A stretch of 64,000 nt of DNA from Mycolicibacterium pulveris (GTDB lineage: Bacteria > Actinomycetota > Actinomycetes > Mycobacteriales > Mycobacteriaceae), in the NCBI RefSeq assembly GCF_010725725.1, contig NZ_AP022599.1, positions 4,960,001 through 5,024,000 on the forward strand, in the 5' to 3' direction. The position numbers and the translations under genes are program-made. The notes below the pieces were generated by a model. It did not search any database. It worked only from the letters and a program-made list of their open reading frames with translations, and was not told the origin of the DNA. Shown piece after piece: positions 11,689 to 20,091 of this stretch (position 1 is the stretch's first letter; every line of letters starts with the position of its first letter).

Positions 11689-12870
11689 CTAGGTGACCCA
11701 ACCCTGTACCCAGAGCAGGAACCGGTTCCAGTAATCGGCGACCCAGTCCAGCAGGGCCGTGTCGGCGCGGGCCACCCACAGGGCGACGATCACCGCGACC
11801 AGCATGGCAAGCACCAGCAGCGCGATCGCTCCGGCCGACACCCTGCTGCGATACAGGGTGGCAACGGCTTTCGCGTCGACCAGCTTTTCTCCCACCTTGA
11901 GCCGGGTGAGGAACGTCGATGGGTTGCTCTGCTGGCGGGAGCGGTCGAAGAACTCCTCGATGCTGGCGCTGTGGCCGGCGGTGACGATCAGCGAGGCGCC
12001 GTGGTGGTCGCACAGCAGAAGTGAGAGGTCGGCGGCCGAACCCGCCGCGGGGAACGTCATCGCGCCGACGCCCAGGTCCTGAATCCGTTCCAGCCCGGGA
12101 GCGTGGCCGTCGGCGTCGGCGGGAAGCACCACCTGCGCACCGCATCGGAGCACGTCGGCGCTCATCTTGTCGGGGTCGCCGACGATGAGCTGGGGCCGAT
12201 ACCCGGCCTTGCGCAGGATGTCGGCGCCGGAGCCGACCCCGACCAGCACCGGCTGATACTCCTTGATGAACGGCTTGAGCGCCTTGAGGTCCGCGGCGGC
12301 ACCGTTTCCCTCGGCCACGATCACCACGTGGCGGCGGTTGAGGTCCACGTCGACGTCGGGGATGCCGATGCCGTCGATGAGCAGCGGGCTCTCGCTGCGG
12401 ATGAACTCGATCGTGTTGCCTGCGAACGCTTCGAGGTGGGCCACCAGCCCGCTCTTGGCCTCGTGCATCAGCTCGTGGATGTCGTGGTCGGTGCGTTCCA
12501 CGCCCTGGATCAGGAGGCGATCCCCGGAGTACACACCGCCGTCGTGCAGCCGCACCCGCGCGCCGTCCTTGACCTTCTTGAACACCTCGGCGCCGGTGTT
12601 GTCGATCAGCGTCACCCCGTTGAGGACCAGGACCTCGGGCCCGAGGTTGGGGTAGCGCCCGGAGATCGACGGCGAGGCGTTGACGACCGCGGTGACGCCG
12701 GCTTCCACGAGGGCGTCGGCGGTGATCCGGTCCAGGTCCAGCGCGTCGATGACGACGATGTCGCCCGGCGTGATTCGTCGGAGCAGTCTCTCGAGGTCGC
12801 GGTCCACACGGGCGGTGCCGACGATGCCCGGGCGTGAGGCATTACGAGATAGCAGGGCTGACATCTTCAT
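11689..12870 (-). CDS. steA: SteA-like cytokinetic ring protein
   Basis: This 393-residue protein matches Rv1697/SteA in size and order. The large cytoplasmic part contains a thiamin-pyrophosphokinase-like fold with VGVGSGADILRKAGYRPQLIVGDPDKMS, and the C-terminus has one membrane segment (about 345-368) followed by a short Trp-rich tail. In Corynebacterium glutamicum, SteA and SteB help activate septal peptidoglycan hydrolysis. In M. tuberculosis the gene directly follows recN. Here it has its own 250-base upstream gap because the catabolic island intervenes, so it must have an independent promoter. Confidence 0.88.
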   Translation of the reverse strand: MKMSALLSRNASRPGIVGTARVDRDLERLLRRITPGDIVVIDALDLDRITADALVEAGVTAVVNASPSISGRYPNLGPEVLVLNGVTLIDNTGAEVFKKVKDGARVRLHDGGVYSGDRLLIQGVERTDHDIHELMHEAKSGLVAHLEAFAGNTIEFIRSESPLLIDGIGIPDVDVDLNRRHVVIVAEGNGAAADLKALKPFIKEYQPVLVGVGSGADILRKAGYRPQLIVGDPDKMSADVLRCGAQVVLPADADGHAPGLERIQDLGVGAMTFPAAGSAADLSLLLCDHHGASLIVTAGHSASIEEFFDRSRQQSNPSTFLTRLKVGEKLVDAKAVATLYRSRVSAGAIALLVLAMLVAVIVALWVARADTALLDWVADYWNRFLLWVQGWVT

Positions 12871-13036
12871 GGGCCGATTCTGTCGAGGCGGGGCCCGGAT
12901 CCGTCGGAGGCGCGCCGTAACACCAGCCTCACAAGTTGTCTTTTGTCACAGTTGCAACACGTCTTGATGTCGGAATTGGAGCGGCCGCTGGGGGGTTCTT
13001 CGGGCGGGGTTGGCGGCGCGATGAATCGCTGTAGGC

Positions 13037-13068
13037 AGATTGATATTAAAGTATTTAATTATTAATCT
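13037..13068. promoter_or_regulatory. AT-rich imperfect palindrome before KshB-like reductase
   Basis: In the 250-base gap between steA and the reductase gene, a 32-base segment starting AGATTGATATTAA and ending TTAATTATTAATCT is an inverted repeat matching at 12 of 16 paired positions. It is strikingly AT-rich in a GC-rich genome and lies 53 bases before the reductase ATG. It probably marks a promoter with a repressor site. It lacks the AGYTA core found at the other island promoters. Confidence 0.4.
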
Positions 13069-13120
13069 ATATTGTGCCCAGCCGTTGCGCTGATACCGGC
13101 GCGAGAGGAGACCGCACGCC

Positions 13121-14155
13121 ATGGCCGATGCTGACGGCACCCGTCCCCGTCATGCGGTGCTGACCGTATCCGAGGTGGTGCAGGAAACCGCGTCGGCGAT
13201 CTCGCTCAAGTTCGACCGACCCTCATGCGGCGACTTCCGGTATCAGCCCGGCCAGTTCCTGACCTTTCGCATTCCCGGAGACGACCGCGGTTCGGTCGCC
13301 CGCTGCTATTCGTTGTCGAGCTCGCCGGCGACCGACGATCACCTGAAAGTGACGATCAAACGAATAGCCGGTGGGTACGGGTCGAACTGGTTCGCCGACA
13401 ATGCCGTTGTCGGTTCTGAGTTCGAGGTGCTGCCGCCGGCGGGTGTTTTCACGCCGAAGAGTTACGACAACGATCTGCTCGCGTTCGCGGGAGGCAGTGG
13501 AATCACGCCGATCATGTCGATCGTCAAGTCGGTGCTCACCGAAGGCAAGGCCGGCATCACCGTCGTGTACGCCAACCGCGACGATCGCGACGTCATCTTC
13601 GCCCGCGAACTCGACGAGCTCTGTCGCGCCCATTGCGGCCGCTTGACCGTCATCCACTGGTTGGATTCCCTGCAGGGGCTGCCGACACCCGAACTGCTGA
13701 CTCGGCTGGTTTCGCCACTCACCTACACCGACGTGTTCGTCTGCGGGCCCGCACCCTTCATGGCGGCGGTGCGAAATACGCTGACAGGGTTGAACTTCGA
13801 TCAGAATCGTCTTCATACCGAAGTCTTCACCTCGCTGTCCAACGACCCGTTCGCGACCAACCTCAGTCCCGAATCGGCCGGCGCGGCGACGGCTCATGTG
13901 GAGATCGACGGCTTGACCCATGTCCTCGACTGGCCGCGCAATCGCTCCCTGGTCGACACGTTGGTCGACGCCGGCATCGAGGTGCCTTATGCCTGCCGCG
14001 AAGGGGAATGCGGCGCCTGCGTGTGCACGGTCACCGATGGGCAGGTGACCATGAACCGGGTCGACATCCTCGAAGCTGACGACGTGGCAGGTGGGCTTGC
14101 GCTGGGCTGCCAGGCCAGGCCCGCCTCCGACGAGGTTAGCGTCACCTTCGACTGA
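13121..14155 (+). CDS. KshB-like ferredoxin-NAD(P)H reductase for a Rieske oxygenase
   Basis: The 344-residue protein joins a ferredoxin reductase module to a plant-type [2Fe-2S] domain. The FAD motif RCYSLSSSP (near residue 64) and the nicotinamide motif GGSGITPIMSI are followed by CGPAPFM. The C-terminal cluster ligands are C-x4-C-x2-C in YACREGECGACVC, with the fourth Cys in LGCQARP. This is the layout of KshB, which feeds electrons to 3-ketosteroid 9-alpha-hydroxylase. A good ribosome binding site (GGAGACC) precedes ATG 13121. It is the only such reductase in the window and is the natural partner of the Rieske-type subunits at 24.8-26.6 and 33.4-34.4 kb. Its stop codon directly abuts the convergent COX IV-like gene. 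Confidence 0.85.
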   Translation: MADADGTRPRHAVLTVSEVVQETASAISLKFDRPSCGDFRYQPGQFLTFRIPGDDRGSVARCYSLSSSPATDDHLKVTIKRIAGGYGSNWFADNAVVGSEFEVLPPAGVFTPKSYDNDLLAFAGGSGITPIMSIVKSVLTEGKAGITVVYANRDDRDVIFARELDELCRAHCGRLTVIHWLDSLQGLPTPELLTRLVSPLTYTDVFVCGPAPFMAAVRNTLTGLNFDQNRLHTEVFTSLSNDPFATNLSPESAGAATAHVEIDGLTHVLDWPRNRSLVDTLVDAGIEVPYACREGECGACVCTVTDGQVTMNRVDILEADDVAGGLALGCQARPASDEVSVTFD

Positions 14156-14428
14156 TCAGCCCAGCAGATACATCGTCGCGAGCACTACGAGCAATATCCC
14201 GCAATAGGATTCGAAGACCGTGCGCAGTACCAGCGGCGCATCTCGAAGCTCCATGAAATACAGCCCGATCAACCGGATCTTGAACACCGCGACGGCGAGG
14301 ATCACCAGGCTCGCAGACACGTGGTGGCCGGCGAAACCGTGCTCGGTGCCGAGCGCCCACGAGAAAACGGTCAGCACGGTGAGGGTGAGCCAAGCCGCCG
14401 AGGCCTTTGTGCGTACAAGGGTATTCAT
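14156..14428 (-). CDS. Cytochrome c oxidase subunit IV / NorF-like membrane protein
   Basis: The 90-residue protein has about three membrane segments. Its signature ILAVAVFKIRLIGLYFMELRDA resembles the prokaryotic cytochrome c oxidase subunit IV and NorF family. It starts one base after the upstream NorE-like gene ends, so the two are translationally coupled. No oxidase catalytic subunit is present anywhere in the window. The pair may support another membrane redox protein or assist the Mce transporter; its function here is unknown. Confidence 0.75.
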   Translation of the reverse strand: MNTLVRTKASAAWLTLTVLTVFSWALGTEHGFAGHHVSASLVILAVAVFKIRLIGLYFMELRDAPLVLRTVFESYCGILLVVLATMYLLG

Positions 14429-14429
14429 G

Positions 14430-15062
14430 TCACCGAACCAGGAAGAGAAGCGGAAAGATCACGATCCACAGGAGATCGACCATGTGCCAGAAACAACCGG
14501 CGCCTTCGAAGAAGGCGATATGCGACCGGCTCGGCTCCGGTTTTCGGGCGATCACGGCCAACACCAGCAGGACGATCAACCCCACGATGACGTGGGCCAG
14601 GTGCAGGCCGGTGAGCACGTAGTAGTACATGAAGAATTCATTGGTCGTCGGTGTGATGTCGGCGGCGACCTTTTCCCGGTACTCGAATGCCTTTATGACC
14701 ACGAAGCAGGATCCGATGACGATCCCGGCGATGGTGAGCGGCAGAGCCAGCGGGCGTCGCATCGGGCTGCGGAGCGCCTGCAACGCGAACACGATCAACA
14801 CCGAACTGCATAGCAGGACAAGGGTGTTGACGGCGCCGAGAGTCCTGTTCAGCACGTCTTGTGATTGCGTGAACAGTTCGGTGTTCTCACGTCGCCGCTG
14901 CAGATAGACGATGAACAACACGGTGAACACCGTGATGTCACCGAAGATCAGGACCCAGACCCCGGGCTCTCCGGGGATGTGCCCCCGGCTCAAGCGGCTG
15001 CGCGCGATCGGCGCTTCCCGGGCACTCAGCCGCTGGCCGGAGGCATCAGCATCGACTGCCAT
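14430..15062 (-). CDS. NorE / cytochrome c oxidase subunit III family protein
   Basis: The 210-residue protein has five predicted membrane segments. It carries HIPGEPGVWVLIFGDITVF near residue 28, the sequence expected at the first helix of NorE and COX III-like proteins, and FFMYYYVLTGLHLAHVIVG in the middle. The ATG at 15062 lies 37 bases inside the end of mceF but has an excellent AAGGAG ribosome binding site, so the overlap is real. The gene is part of the mce transcript. NorE proteins accompany nitric oxide reductase elsewhere, but no such enzyme is encoded here. Confidence 0.78.
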   Translation of the reverse strand: MAVDADASGQRLSAREAPIARSRLSRGHIPGEPGVWVLIFGDITVFTVLFIVYLQRRRENTELFTQSQDVLNRTLGAVNTLVLLCSSVLIVFALQALRSPMRRPLALPLTIAGIVIGSCFVVIKAFEYREKVAADITPTTNEFFMYYYVLTGLHLAHVIVGLIVLLVLAVIARKPEPSRSHIAFFEGAGCFWHMVDLLWIVIFPLLFLVR

Positions 15063-16480
15063 GTCTGCTCCTTTGCGTTCTGCGTCAGGTTGGCCTGCTT
15101 GTAGGTCTGTCCGTCGGGTCCGATGTAGACGCCCGTCGTCGGGTCGTATTCCGCGGCCGCGACGGGCGTTGGCCGAGGCGGACCGCTTGGGGGCGGCGGA
15201 GGTGTTTCCGGCAGCTGCGGAACGTCCTGGCCGGAGAGGGTGGCATTGGGATCGCCCTTCCAGTTGTTGCCGTCGTTGAGCGGCACGTATTGCTCACCGC
15301 TCTCGCACATCCTGACCGTCGGGGCGCGGGTCCCAGGGCGAATCAGGCATGGATAGTTGCGCGCCCCGCGCACGGCGGTGATCGGTGAGTCCTGCGGTAT
15401 CCGGCAGTAGACGTCCCCGGCGGGCCGGTCCGGAGCGTCCTCGAAGGTCGGCGGGCGCTGTTGTTGTGCGGGCAGGAAGCCGGTGGTGCACGGTTGGGGC
15501 AGGTTCAGGTTCAGGTTGAAGTCGAGGTAGATGCCCTTGTAATCCTGCCTCGTGTCCCGGTTGGCCAGGGCAATGGCCTGCATGTTCGCCGTGCCCGCCG
15601 GCACCAGCACGAGGAGTTGTTCGAGGGCGGGTTGATAGGTGATCGCCACCTCGTTGACGGCGACCAGGTTGGCCAACAGCACGGGCAGTGTGGGCGCAAG
15701 GCGATCGACGAGTTGCCGTGCCTGCGCCGCAGCCGCAGGGCCGTTCTCGAGAAGCCCCGCGACCTGGGAGTCGTGGGATCGCATCTGGTCGGTGACGACG
15801 GCCAGGTTCGCGGCCCACGACCGGATGGCATCCGCCGATTCGGCCTGGGAGTCCAGAACCGGCTGGGATCGGTCGATGAGCGCGGTCAGCGGCTCGAGGT
15901 TCTTGCGGGCGTCGATCGCCAATGCCGTGGAACCCCTGACGATTCGGGCAATCTCCGGGCCCAATCCGCCTACCGCGGTGTAACTTTCGTCGACCAGAGT
16001 CTTCAGGTTGTCCCGCGGGATCGCTTCCAGGCCCCGGTTGGTTGCGTCGAGCAGCGAATTGATGTCCGGGGGTACCTTGGTACGGCTCAGCGGTATCACG
16101 TCACCGTCCTTCAACGGTGGCCCCGACCCGTTGCGGGGCAGCAGCGCGACATACTGTTCCCCCACCGCGGACTGGCTGTGCACCTCGGCATCCAGGTCCG
16201 ATGGGATCGGCACGTCCGAGCGTAGGGAGACCACGGCCCGCACGCCGGTGTCGGTCAGCTGCACGCTTTGCACCCGGCCGACCTCGACGCCGCGGTAAGT
16301 GACGTTGCCGGTCGCGTACAACCCCGCGGCTTCGGGCAGTTCGATGGTCACGGTGTAGCGCCCGATGCCCAGCCAGGTCGCAGGCAACCTCATGTACGCG
16401 AACATCATCAGCGCGCCGGCCACCACCGCGATGGCGGTGAAGATGGCCAGCTGCATCTTGATCCGTGTCGTCAGATGCAT
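15026..16480 (-). CDS. mceF: Mce family protein MceF
   Basis: The 484-residue protein has an N-terminal membrane segment (residues about 11-30) and the MCE domain (about 40-115), with GNVTYRGVEVGRVQSVQL and SAVGEQYVALLP. A long helical region follows, and the Pro-rich C-terminus is about 60 residues. As the last of six mce genes it should encode the F subunit of the periplasmic MCE tunnel that carries lipids or sterols toward the YrbE permease. The ATG lies one base past the mceE stop. Cysteines in the C-terminal third probably form disulfides. Confidence 0.92.
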   Translation of the reverse strand: MHLTTRIKMQLAIFTAIAVVAGALMMFAYMRLPATWLGIGRYTVTIELPEAAGLYATGNVTYRGVEVGRVQSVQLTDTGVRAVVSLRSDVPIPSDLDAEVHSQSAVGEQYVALLPRNGSGPPLKDGDVIPLSRTKVPPDINSLLDATNRGLEAIPRDNLKTLVDESYTAVGGLGPEIARIVRGSTALAIDARKNLEPLTALIDRSQPVLDSQAESADAIRSWAANLAVVTDQMRSHDSQVAGLLENGPAAAAQARQLVDRLAPTLPVLLANLVAVNEVAITYQPALEQLLVLVPAGTANMQAIALANRDTRQDYKGIYLDFNLNLNLPQPCTTGFLPAQQQRPPTFEDAPDRPAGDVYCRIPQDSPITAVRGARNYPCLIRPGTRAPTVRMCESGEQYVPLNDGNNWKGDPNATLSGQDVPQLPETPPPPPSGPPRPTPVAAAEYDPTTGVYIGPDGQTYKQANLTQNAKEQTWQSMLMPPASG

Positions 16481-16481
16481 G

Positions 16482-17621
16482 TCAGGGCCCCTGGTCCCAG
16501 CGGTAGGGAGCCACCAGCGGATTGCCGGCCGTGTACGGGCTGGGGAGCTGACCGATGGTGCGGCCCCACTGCAATTCCAGCTCGGTCAGGTCGCCTTCGA
16601 AGCGGGTGCCGGTGAACAGCGACGAGTCGATACGGTGCAGCGTCAGGTCGACGATGGCCGTGAGGTTCGCGTAATCGCCACGGACCCAGTTGCTGAGCGT
16701 CGACTTGGTCCATGGGAAGACGGACAGAAGGTCCAGCGAACGGGTCAGCGCGGGACCGGCATCGGCAAGCGACCGCAGCACAGGCCCGACATCGTGGAGT
16801 TCCCTGACCAGGTTCTCTTTGGTGTGATTGACCGAATCGGCGGTCAACGCACTGAACTTGCCGAACTCATCAAGGGCTTCGGTGAGGGCCTGACGGTTGT
16901 CGCTCAACACTCCAAGCGCCTCCGGCAACGTCTGTAACGCCCTGTCCAGCACCGGTTTTTGTGCGGCGAACTGACCCACCAGGCTGTTGAAGCTCTCGGT
17001 GGCCGCGATGATGTCTCCGGTCTGGCCGTCGAGGTGCCCGACGAACTCATCGAGCTGTTGGATGAGGCTGCGCAGCTCGTGCTCACGGCCGGCGAATGCC
17101 GTCGCGAAGGCCTTCGTGATGTCTTGGATCTGTCCGATCCCTCCGCCGTTGAGCAGCAGCGAGAGTGCCGCCAGGGTCTGCTCGGTCGTCGGGTACGCGC
17201 CACCGGCGGACAGCGGGATCACGGATCCCTCCCGCAGCTTTCCACGCGGTGGCGCATCGGTCGGTGGGGTGAGCTCGACATGCAGCGACCCCAGCAGGCT
17301 CGTCTGGCCAACGGTCGCGGTCACATTGGCCGGCAGCTCGACATCGCCGTTGAGTTTCATCGTGACGCGCGCATGCCAGCCCTCGCGTTCGATGTCGGTG
17401 ACCGTACCCACATTGACATCGCCGAGCCGGACGCGTGAATTCTCCTCCAGATAGCCGACATCGGGTAGCTGGGCCGTCACCTCGAACGCGCCCGGACCAC
17501 CGCCCTCGGTGCCGGGCATCGGCAGCGAATTCAGCCCGCGCCACCCACAGCTGGTGAGTTCGGTGGCCACCAGGATCGTCAATGCGCCTGCGGCGCATCG
17601 CTGCCACCATGTGCGTTTCAC
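16482..17621 (-). CDS. mceE: Mce family lipoprotein MceE (Lpr-type)
   Basis: The 379-residue protein starts with a lipoprotein signal peptide ending in the lipobox LTSC at about residues 22-25, the hallmark of the fifth gene in mce operons. The MCE domain follows (LEENSRVRLGDVNVGTVTDI and GQTSLLGSLHVEL), then an extended helical region. GTG 17621 overlaps the mceD stop (GTGA); the longer open frame upstream is not supported. It should be lipid-anchored outside the inner membrane within the Mce complex. Confidence 0.93.
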   Translation of the reverse strand: MKRTWWQRCAAGALTILVATELTSCGWRGLNSLPMPGTEGGGPGAFEVTAQLPDVGYLEENSRVRLGDVNVGTVTDIEREGWHARVTMKLNGDVELPANVTATVGQTSLLGSLHVELTPPTDAPPRGKLREGSVIPLSAGGAYPTTEQTLAALSLLLNGGGIGQIQDITKAFATAFAGREHELRSLIQQLDEFVGHLDGQTGDIIAATESFNSLVGQFAAQKPVLDRALQTLPEALGVLSDNRQALTEALDEFGKFSALTADSVNHTKENLVRELHDVGPVLRSLADAGPALTRSLDLLSVFPWTKSTLSNWVRGDYANLTAIVDLTLHRIDSSLFTGTRFEGDLTELELQWGRTIGQLPSPYTAGNPLVAPYRWDQGP

Positions 17622-18859
17622 GATCCGACCTCCGACGGCGCCATGATCCCCGCCAGGCCGGCGGCGGGGTCCGTCGGTGCGGGCGGGACATAGTCGGGCC
17701 GGAGCCAGTCCTCGCTGTAGGTGATTTCGTTGGGGCGGGCCTGGGCGCCGACGAACAGGTTCATCCCCAGCGGCGGGAAGTTGTATTGCCGGTTCTTGAC
17801 GATCGGTGCCAGGTATTGCACGCACAGCTTGGCGGACTGCTCGGCCCCCAGCCGGGAGGCCGCCTGGATCGCCCCGCACAAGAAGGTGATCGGGTTGGCG
17901 AAGTTGTTGACGACCAGGGCGCCACTCAGCGACGCCTGGGCGGGCTGAAAGATGTTGAGCAGGTTCTGAAACGCGTTCGGCGCCACATGCAGTGTCTGTT
18001 CGATGTCGTCGAGGCTGTCGTGGACGGCTTGCGATATCGACGCCAGTTTGTCGGTGGTGGTGCCCAACGCCTCGCGGTTGTCGGCAACGAAGTCCCGTAC
18101 ATCGGTGACCGCGACGTTGACGTCGCTGATGGCGCGGGCGACCTCTGCGGGATCGTTGGCCAACAGGGCCGTCACCCCGGCGAAGTTGCGGTTCAGTTGG
18201 CTGAGCAGGGCGGTGCTGTCCTGCAGCGCCGACACCAAGATCGACAGGTTCTTGACCGTGTCGAACATGTCGTTGCTGTGATCACCCAGCGCGGAGAACA
18301 CCTGTGACACCTTGATCAAGGTGTCACGGAGCTCGGGGCCCTGCCCGCGCACGTTGTCGGCCGCGGTGTTGATGAATGCCCCCAGGGTGCTGACACCTCC
18401 GGGTTCGGTGGGCTGCAAGGTCTTGGTGAGCTCTTCGAGCTGCACCCTCAGGTCGTCCCACTCCACCGGAACAGCGGTGCGCTGCTGCGGAATCACCGCG
18501 CCGTCGGTGAGCGCAGGCCCACCGGTGTAGGCGGGGCTCAGCTGGATCGCCCGCGCTGTCACCAGTTGCGGAGACAGGATCGCCGCGGTGACGTCGGCAG
18601 GGATCCGGTAACGGTCCTTGACCCAGAACGACACCTTGACACGCTCGGGTTCCGGCTCGATCCGCTCGATCTCACCCACCGGCACTCCCAGCACAAGCAC
18701 CTCGTCGCCCTCGAAGATGCCGTTGCTGTTCTCGAAGTAGGCGGTGATGTGCGTGCGCGCGGCCTGGGAGGCCGAGCGCGCGGCGACCACGACGCCGGCC
18801 ACCATGAGCAGGACGAGCGTGAAGGCGGCCATCCTTCTGGCGTTTCGGCTGCCGATCAC
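17618..18859 (-). CDS. mceD: Mce family protein MceD
   Basis: The 413-residue protein has an N-terminal membrane segment (MAAFTLVLLMVAGVVVAA, residues about 10-27). Its MCE domain contains GDEVLVLGVPVGEIERIE and LVTARAIQLSPAY. The C-terminal domain is mostly helical and has the NQ.Q-like pattern of the family. GTG 18859 overlaps the mceC stop by 4 bases. Its role is inferred from its place as the fourth mce gene in the importer operon. Confidence 0.92.
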   Translation of the reverse strand: MIGSRNARRMAAFTLVLLMVAGVVVAARSASQAARTHITAYFENSNGIFEGDEVLVLGVPVGEIERIEPEPERVKVSFWVKDRYRIPADVTAAILSPQLVTARAIQLSPAYTGGPALTDGAVIPQQRTAVPVEWDDLRVQLEELTKTLQPTEPGGVSTLGAFINTAADNVRGQGPELRDTLIKVSQVFSALGDHSNDMFDTVKNLSILVSALQDSTALLSQLNRNFAGVTALLANDPAEVARAISDVNVAVTDVRDFVADNREALGTTTDKLASISQAVHDSLDDIEQTLHVAPNAFQNLLNIFQPAQASLSGALVVNNFANPITFLCGAIQAASRLGAEQSAKLCVQYLAPIVKNRQYNFPPLGMNLFVGAQARPNEITYSEDWLRPDYVPPAPTDPAAGLAGIMAPSEVGS

Positions 18860-20091
18860 GGTCCCACCTCCCCGGGCGCGGGTGCGGGTGGCCCCGGCGG
18901 CGGCCCGCCAGGCGGTGGGGCCGGTGGCGGCGGGCGATACGGGTAGCGCGGGTCGTCGGGCTTACCCGTGATGGCATCGGGCAGCGTCAGATGCGGCTCG
19001 CCGCCCTGCCCAGTTCTCGGATACGGCACCGGTAGCGCCGGGGTGGCCCGCTGGCCGGTCGGCGGATCGATGCGCTCCGAGGGCAGCAGGACGTTCGGGT
19101 CAAGGCCCAAGTCCGAGAATGCCGCGTCGATGAAGGGTTGCACGAATTGACCGGGCAGCAGGTTGGCGATGTAGGCCTTGAAGAACGGACCTGACGCGAC
19201 CGACTCCCCCAGCGACATCGCATATGAGTTGAGCAGCTCGATCGCTTTCTGAATGCGCTCTTTTCGGGTATCGACGATCGCCAGGACACCATTGAGCTTG
19301 TCCAGCGCGGGCCGCAGCTCGGTGCGGTTCTCCTCGATGAACCCGGACACCTGGCTCGCGAGGGCCGACAGGTTGTCTGCGATCTGATCCAGTGCGCGGC
19401 TTTGTGTTCGCAGCTCGGCCAGCAGCGCGTTGGTGTCGGCGACCAACTGCACCAACTGATCGCTGCGCTCGGCCAGCACCGCCGTCGCCCGGTTGGCGTT
19501 GGCCAACAGATTGCGCAATTGCTCATCTCTCCTGTTGAGGGATTCGGAGAACCGGGCGACCCCTTGCACGGCGACCCGGAGATCCGGTGGAGTGTCTGAG
19601 AACGTCTGTGCGAGAGTGGCCAACGCATCCGACACCGCGGTGGTGTCCAGATCGCTCACTGTGGTCGCCAAATCACCGAGTGCATCGGGCAATTGGTAGG
19701 GCGGCGTAGTGCGTTCTTCCGGAATCGGTCCGGTCAGCTGTTCCTCACCGCGGGGTGTGATCTCGAGAATCTTGGCGCCCAGCAGGCTCTTGGTCTTGAT
19801 GGCCGCTTCGCTTCGCTCGCCCAGGTGCACGCCCTCGTCGACCTCGAACGAGATCAACACCCTCGCTCCCTCCAGCTCGATGCCCGACACCTCGCCCACC
19901 CGCAGACCGGCCACCTGCACCGGCGCACCCGATCGCAGCCCGCCGGCCTCGGCGAAGTACGCCGAATAGCTCTTGTCGTCATCGACGAACGGCAGCTTCT
20001 TGTATTGCAGGGCAAGCACAACCAGCGACGTGACGAGCGCGACGCCGACAGCGCCGATGAGCACGGGGTTACGTTCGGAGAAGGATTTCAT
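18856..20091 (-). CDS. mceC: Mce family protein MceC
   Basis: The 411-residue protein has a membrane anchor at residues about 9-28 (PVLIGAVGVALVTSLVVLAL) and the MCE domain from about 35 to 120 (GAPVQVAGLRVGEVSGIEL, KTKSLLGAKILEI). A long helical stretch is followed by a Pro-rich tail of about 30 residues with repeated PPPAPPPGG-type sequence. ATG 20091 overlaps the mceB stop (ATGA), and the upstream extension of the frame is rejected. Confidence 0.92.
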   Translation of the reverse strand: MKSFSERNPVLIGAVGVALVTSLVVLALQYKKLPFVDDDKSYSAYFAEAGGLRSGAPVQVAGLRVGEVSGIELEGARVLISFEVDEGVHLGERSEAAIKTKSLLGAKILEITPRGEEQLTGPIPEERTTPPYQLPDALGDLATTVSDLDTTAVSDALATLAQTFSDTPPDLRVAVQGVARFSESLNRRDEQLRNLLANANRATAVLAERSDQLVQLVADTNALLAELRTQSRALDQIADNLSALASQVSGFIEENRTELRPALDKLNGVLAIVDTRKERIQKAIELLNSYAMSLGESVASGPFFKAYIANLLPGQFVQPFIDAAFSDLGLDPNVLLPSERIDPPTGQRATPALPVPYPRTGQGGEPHLTLPDAITGKPDDPRYPYRPPPPAPPPGGPPPGPPAPAPGEVGP

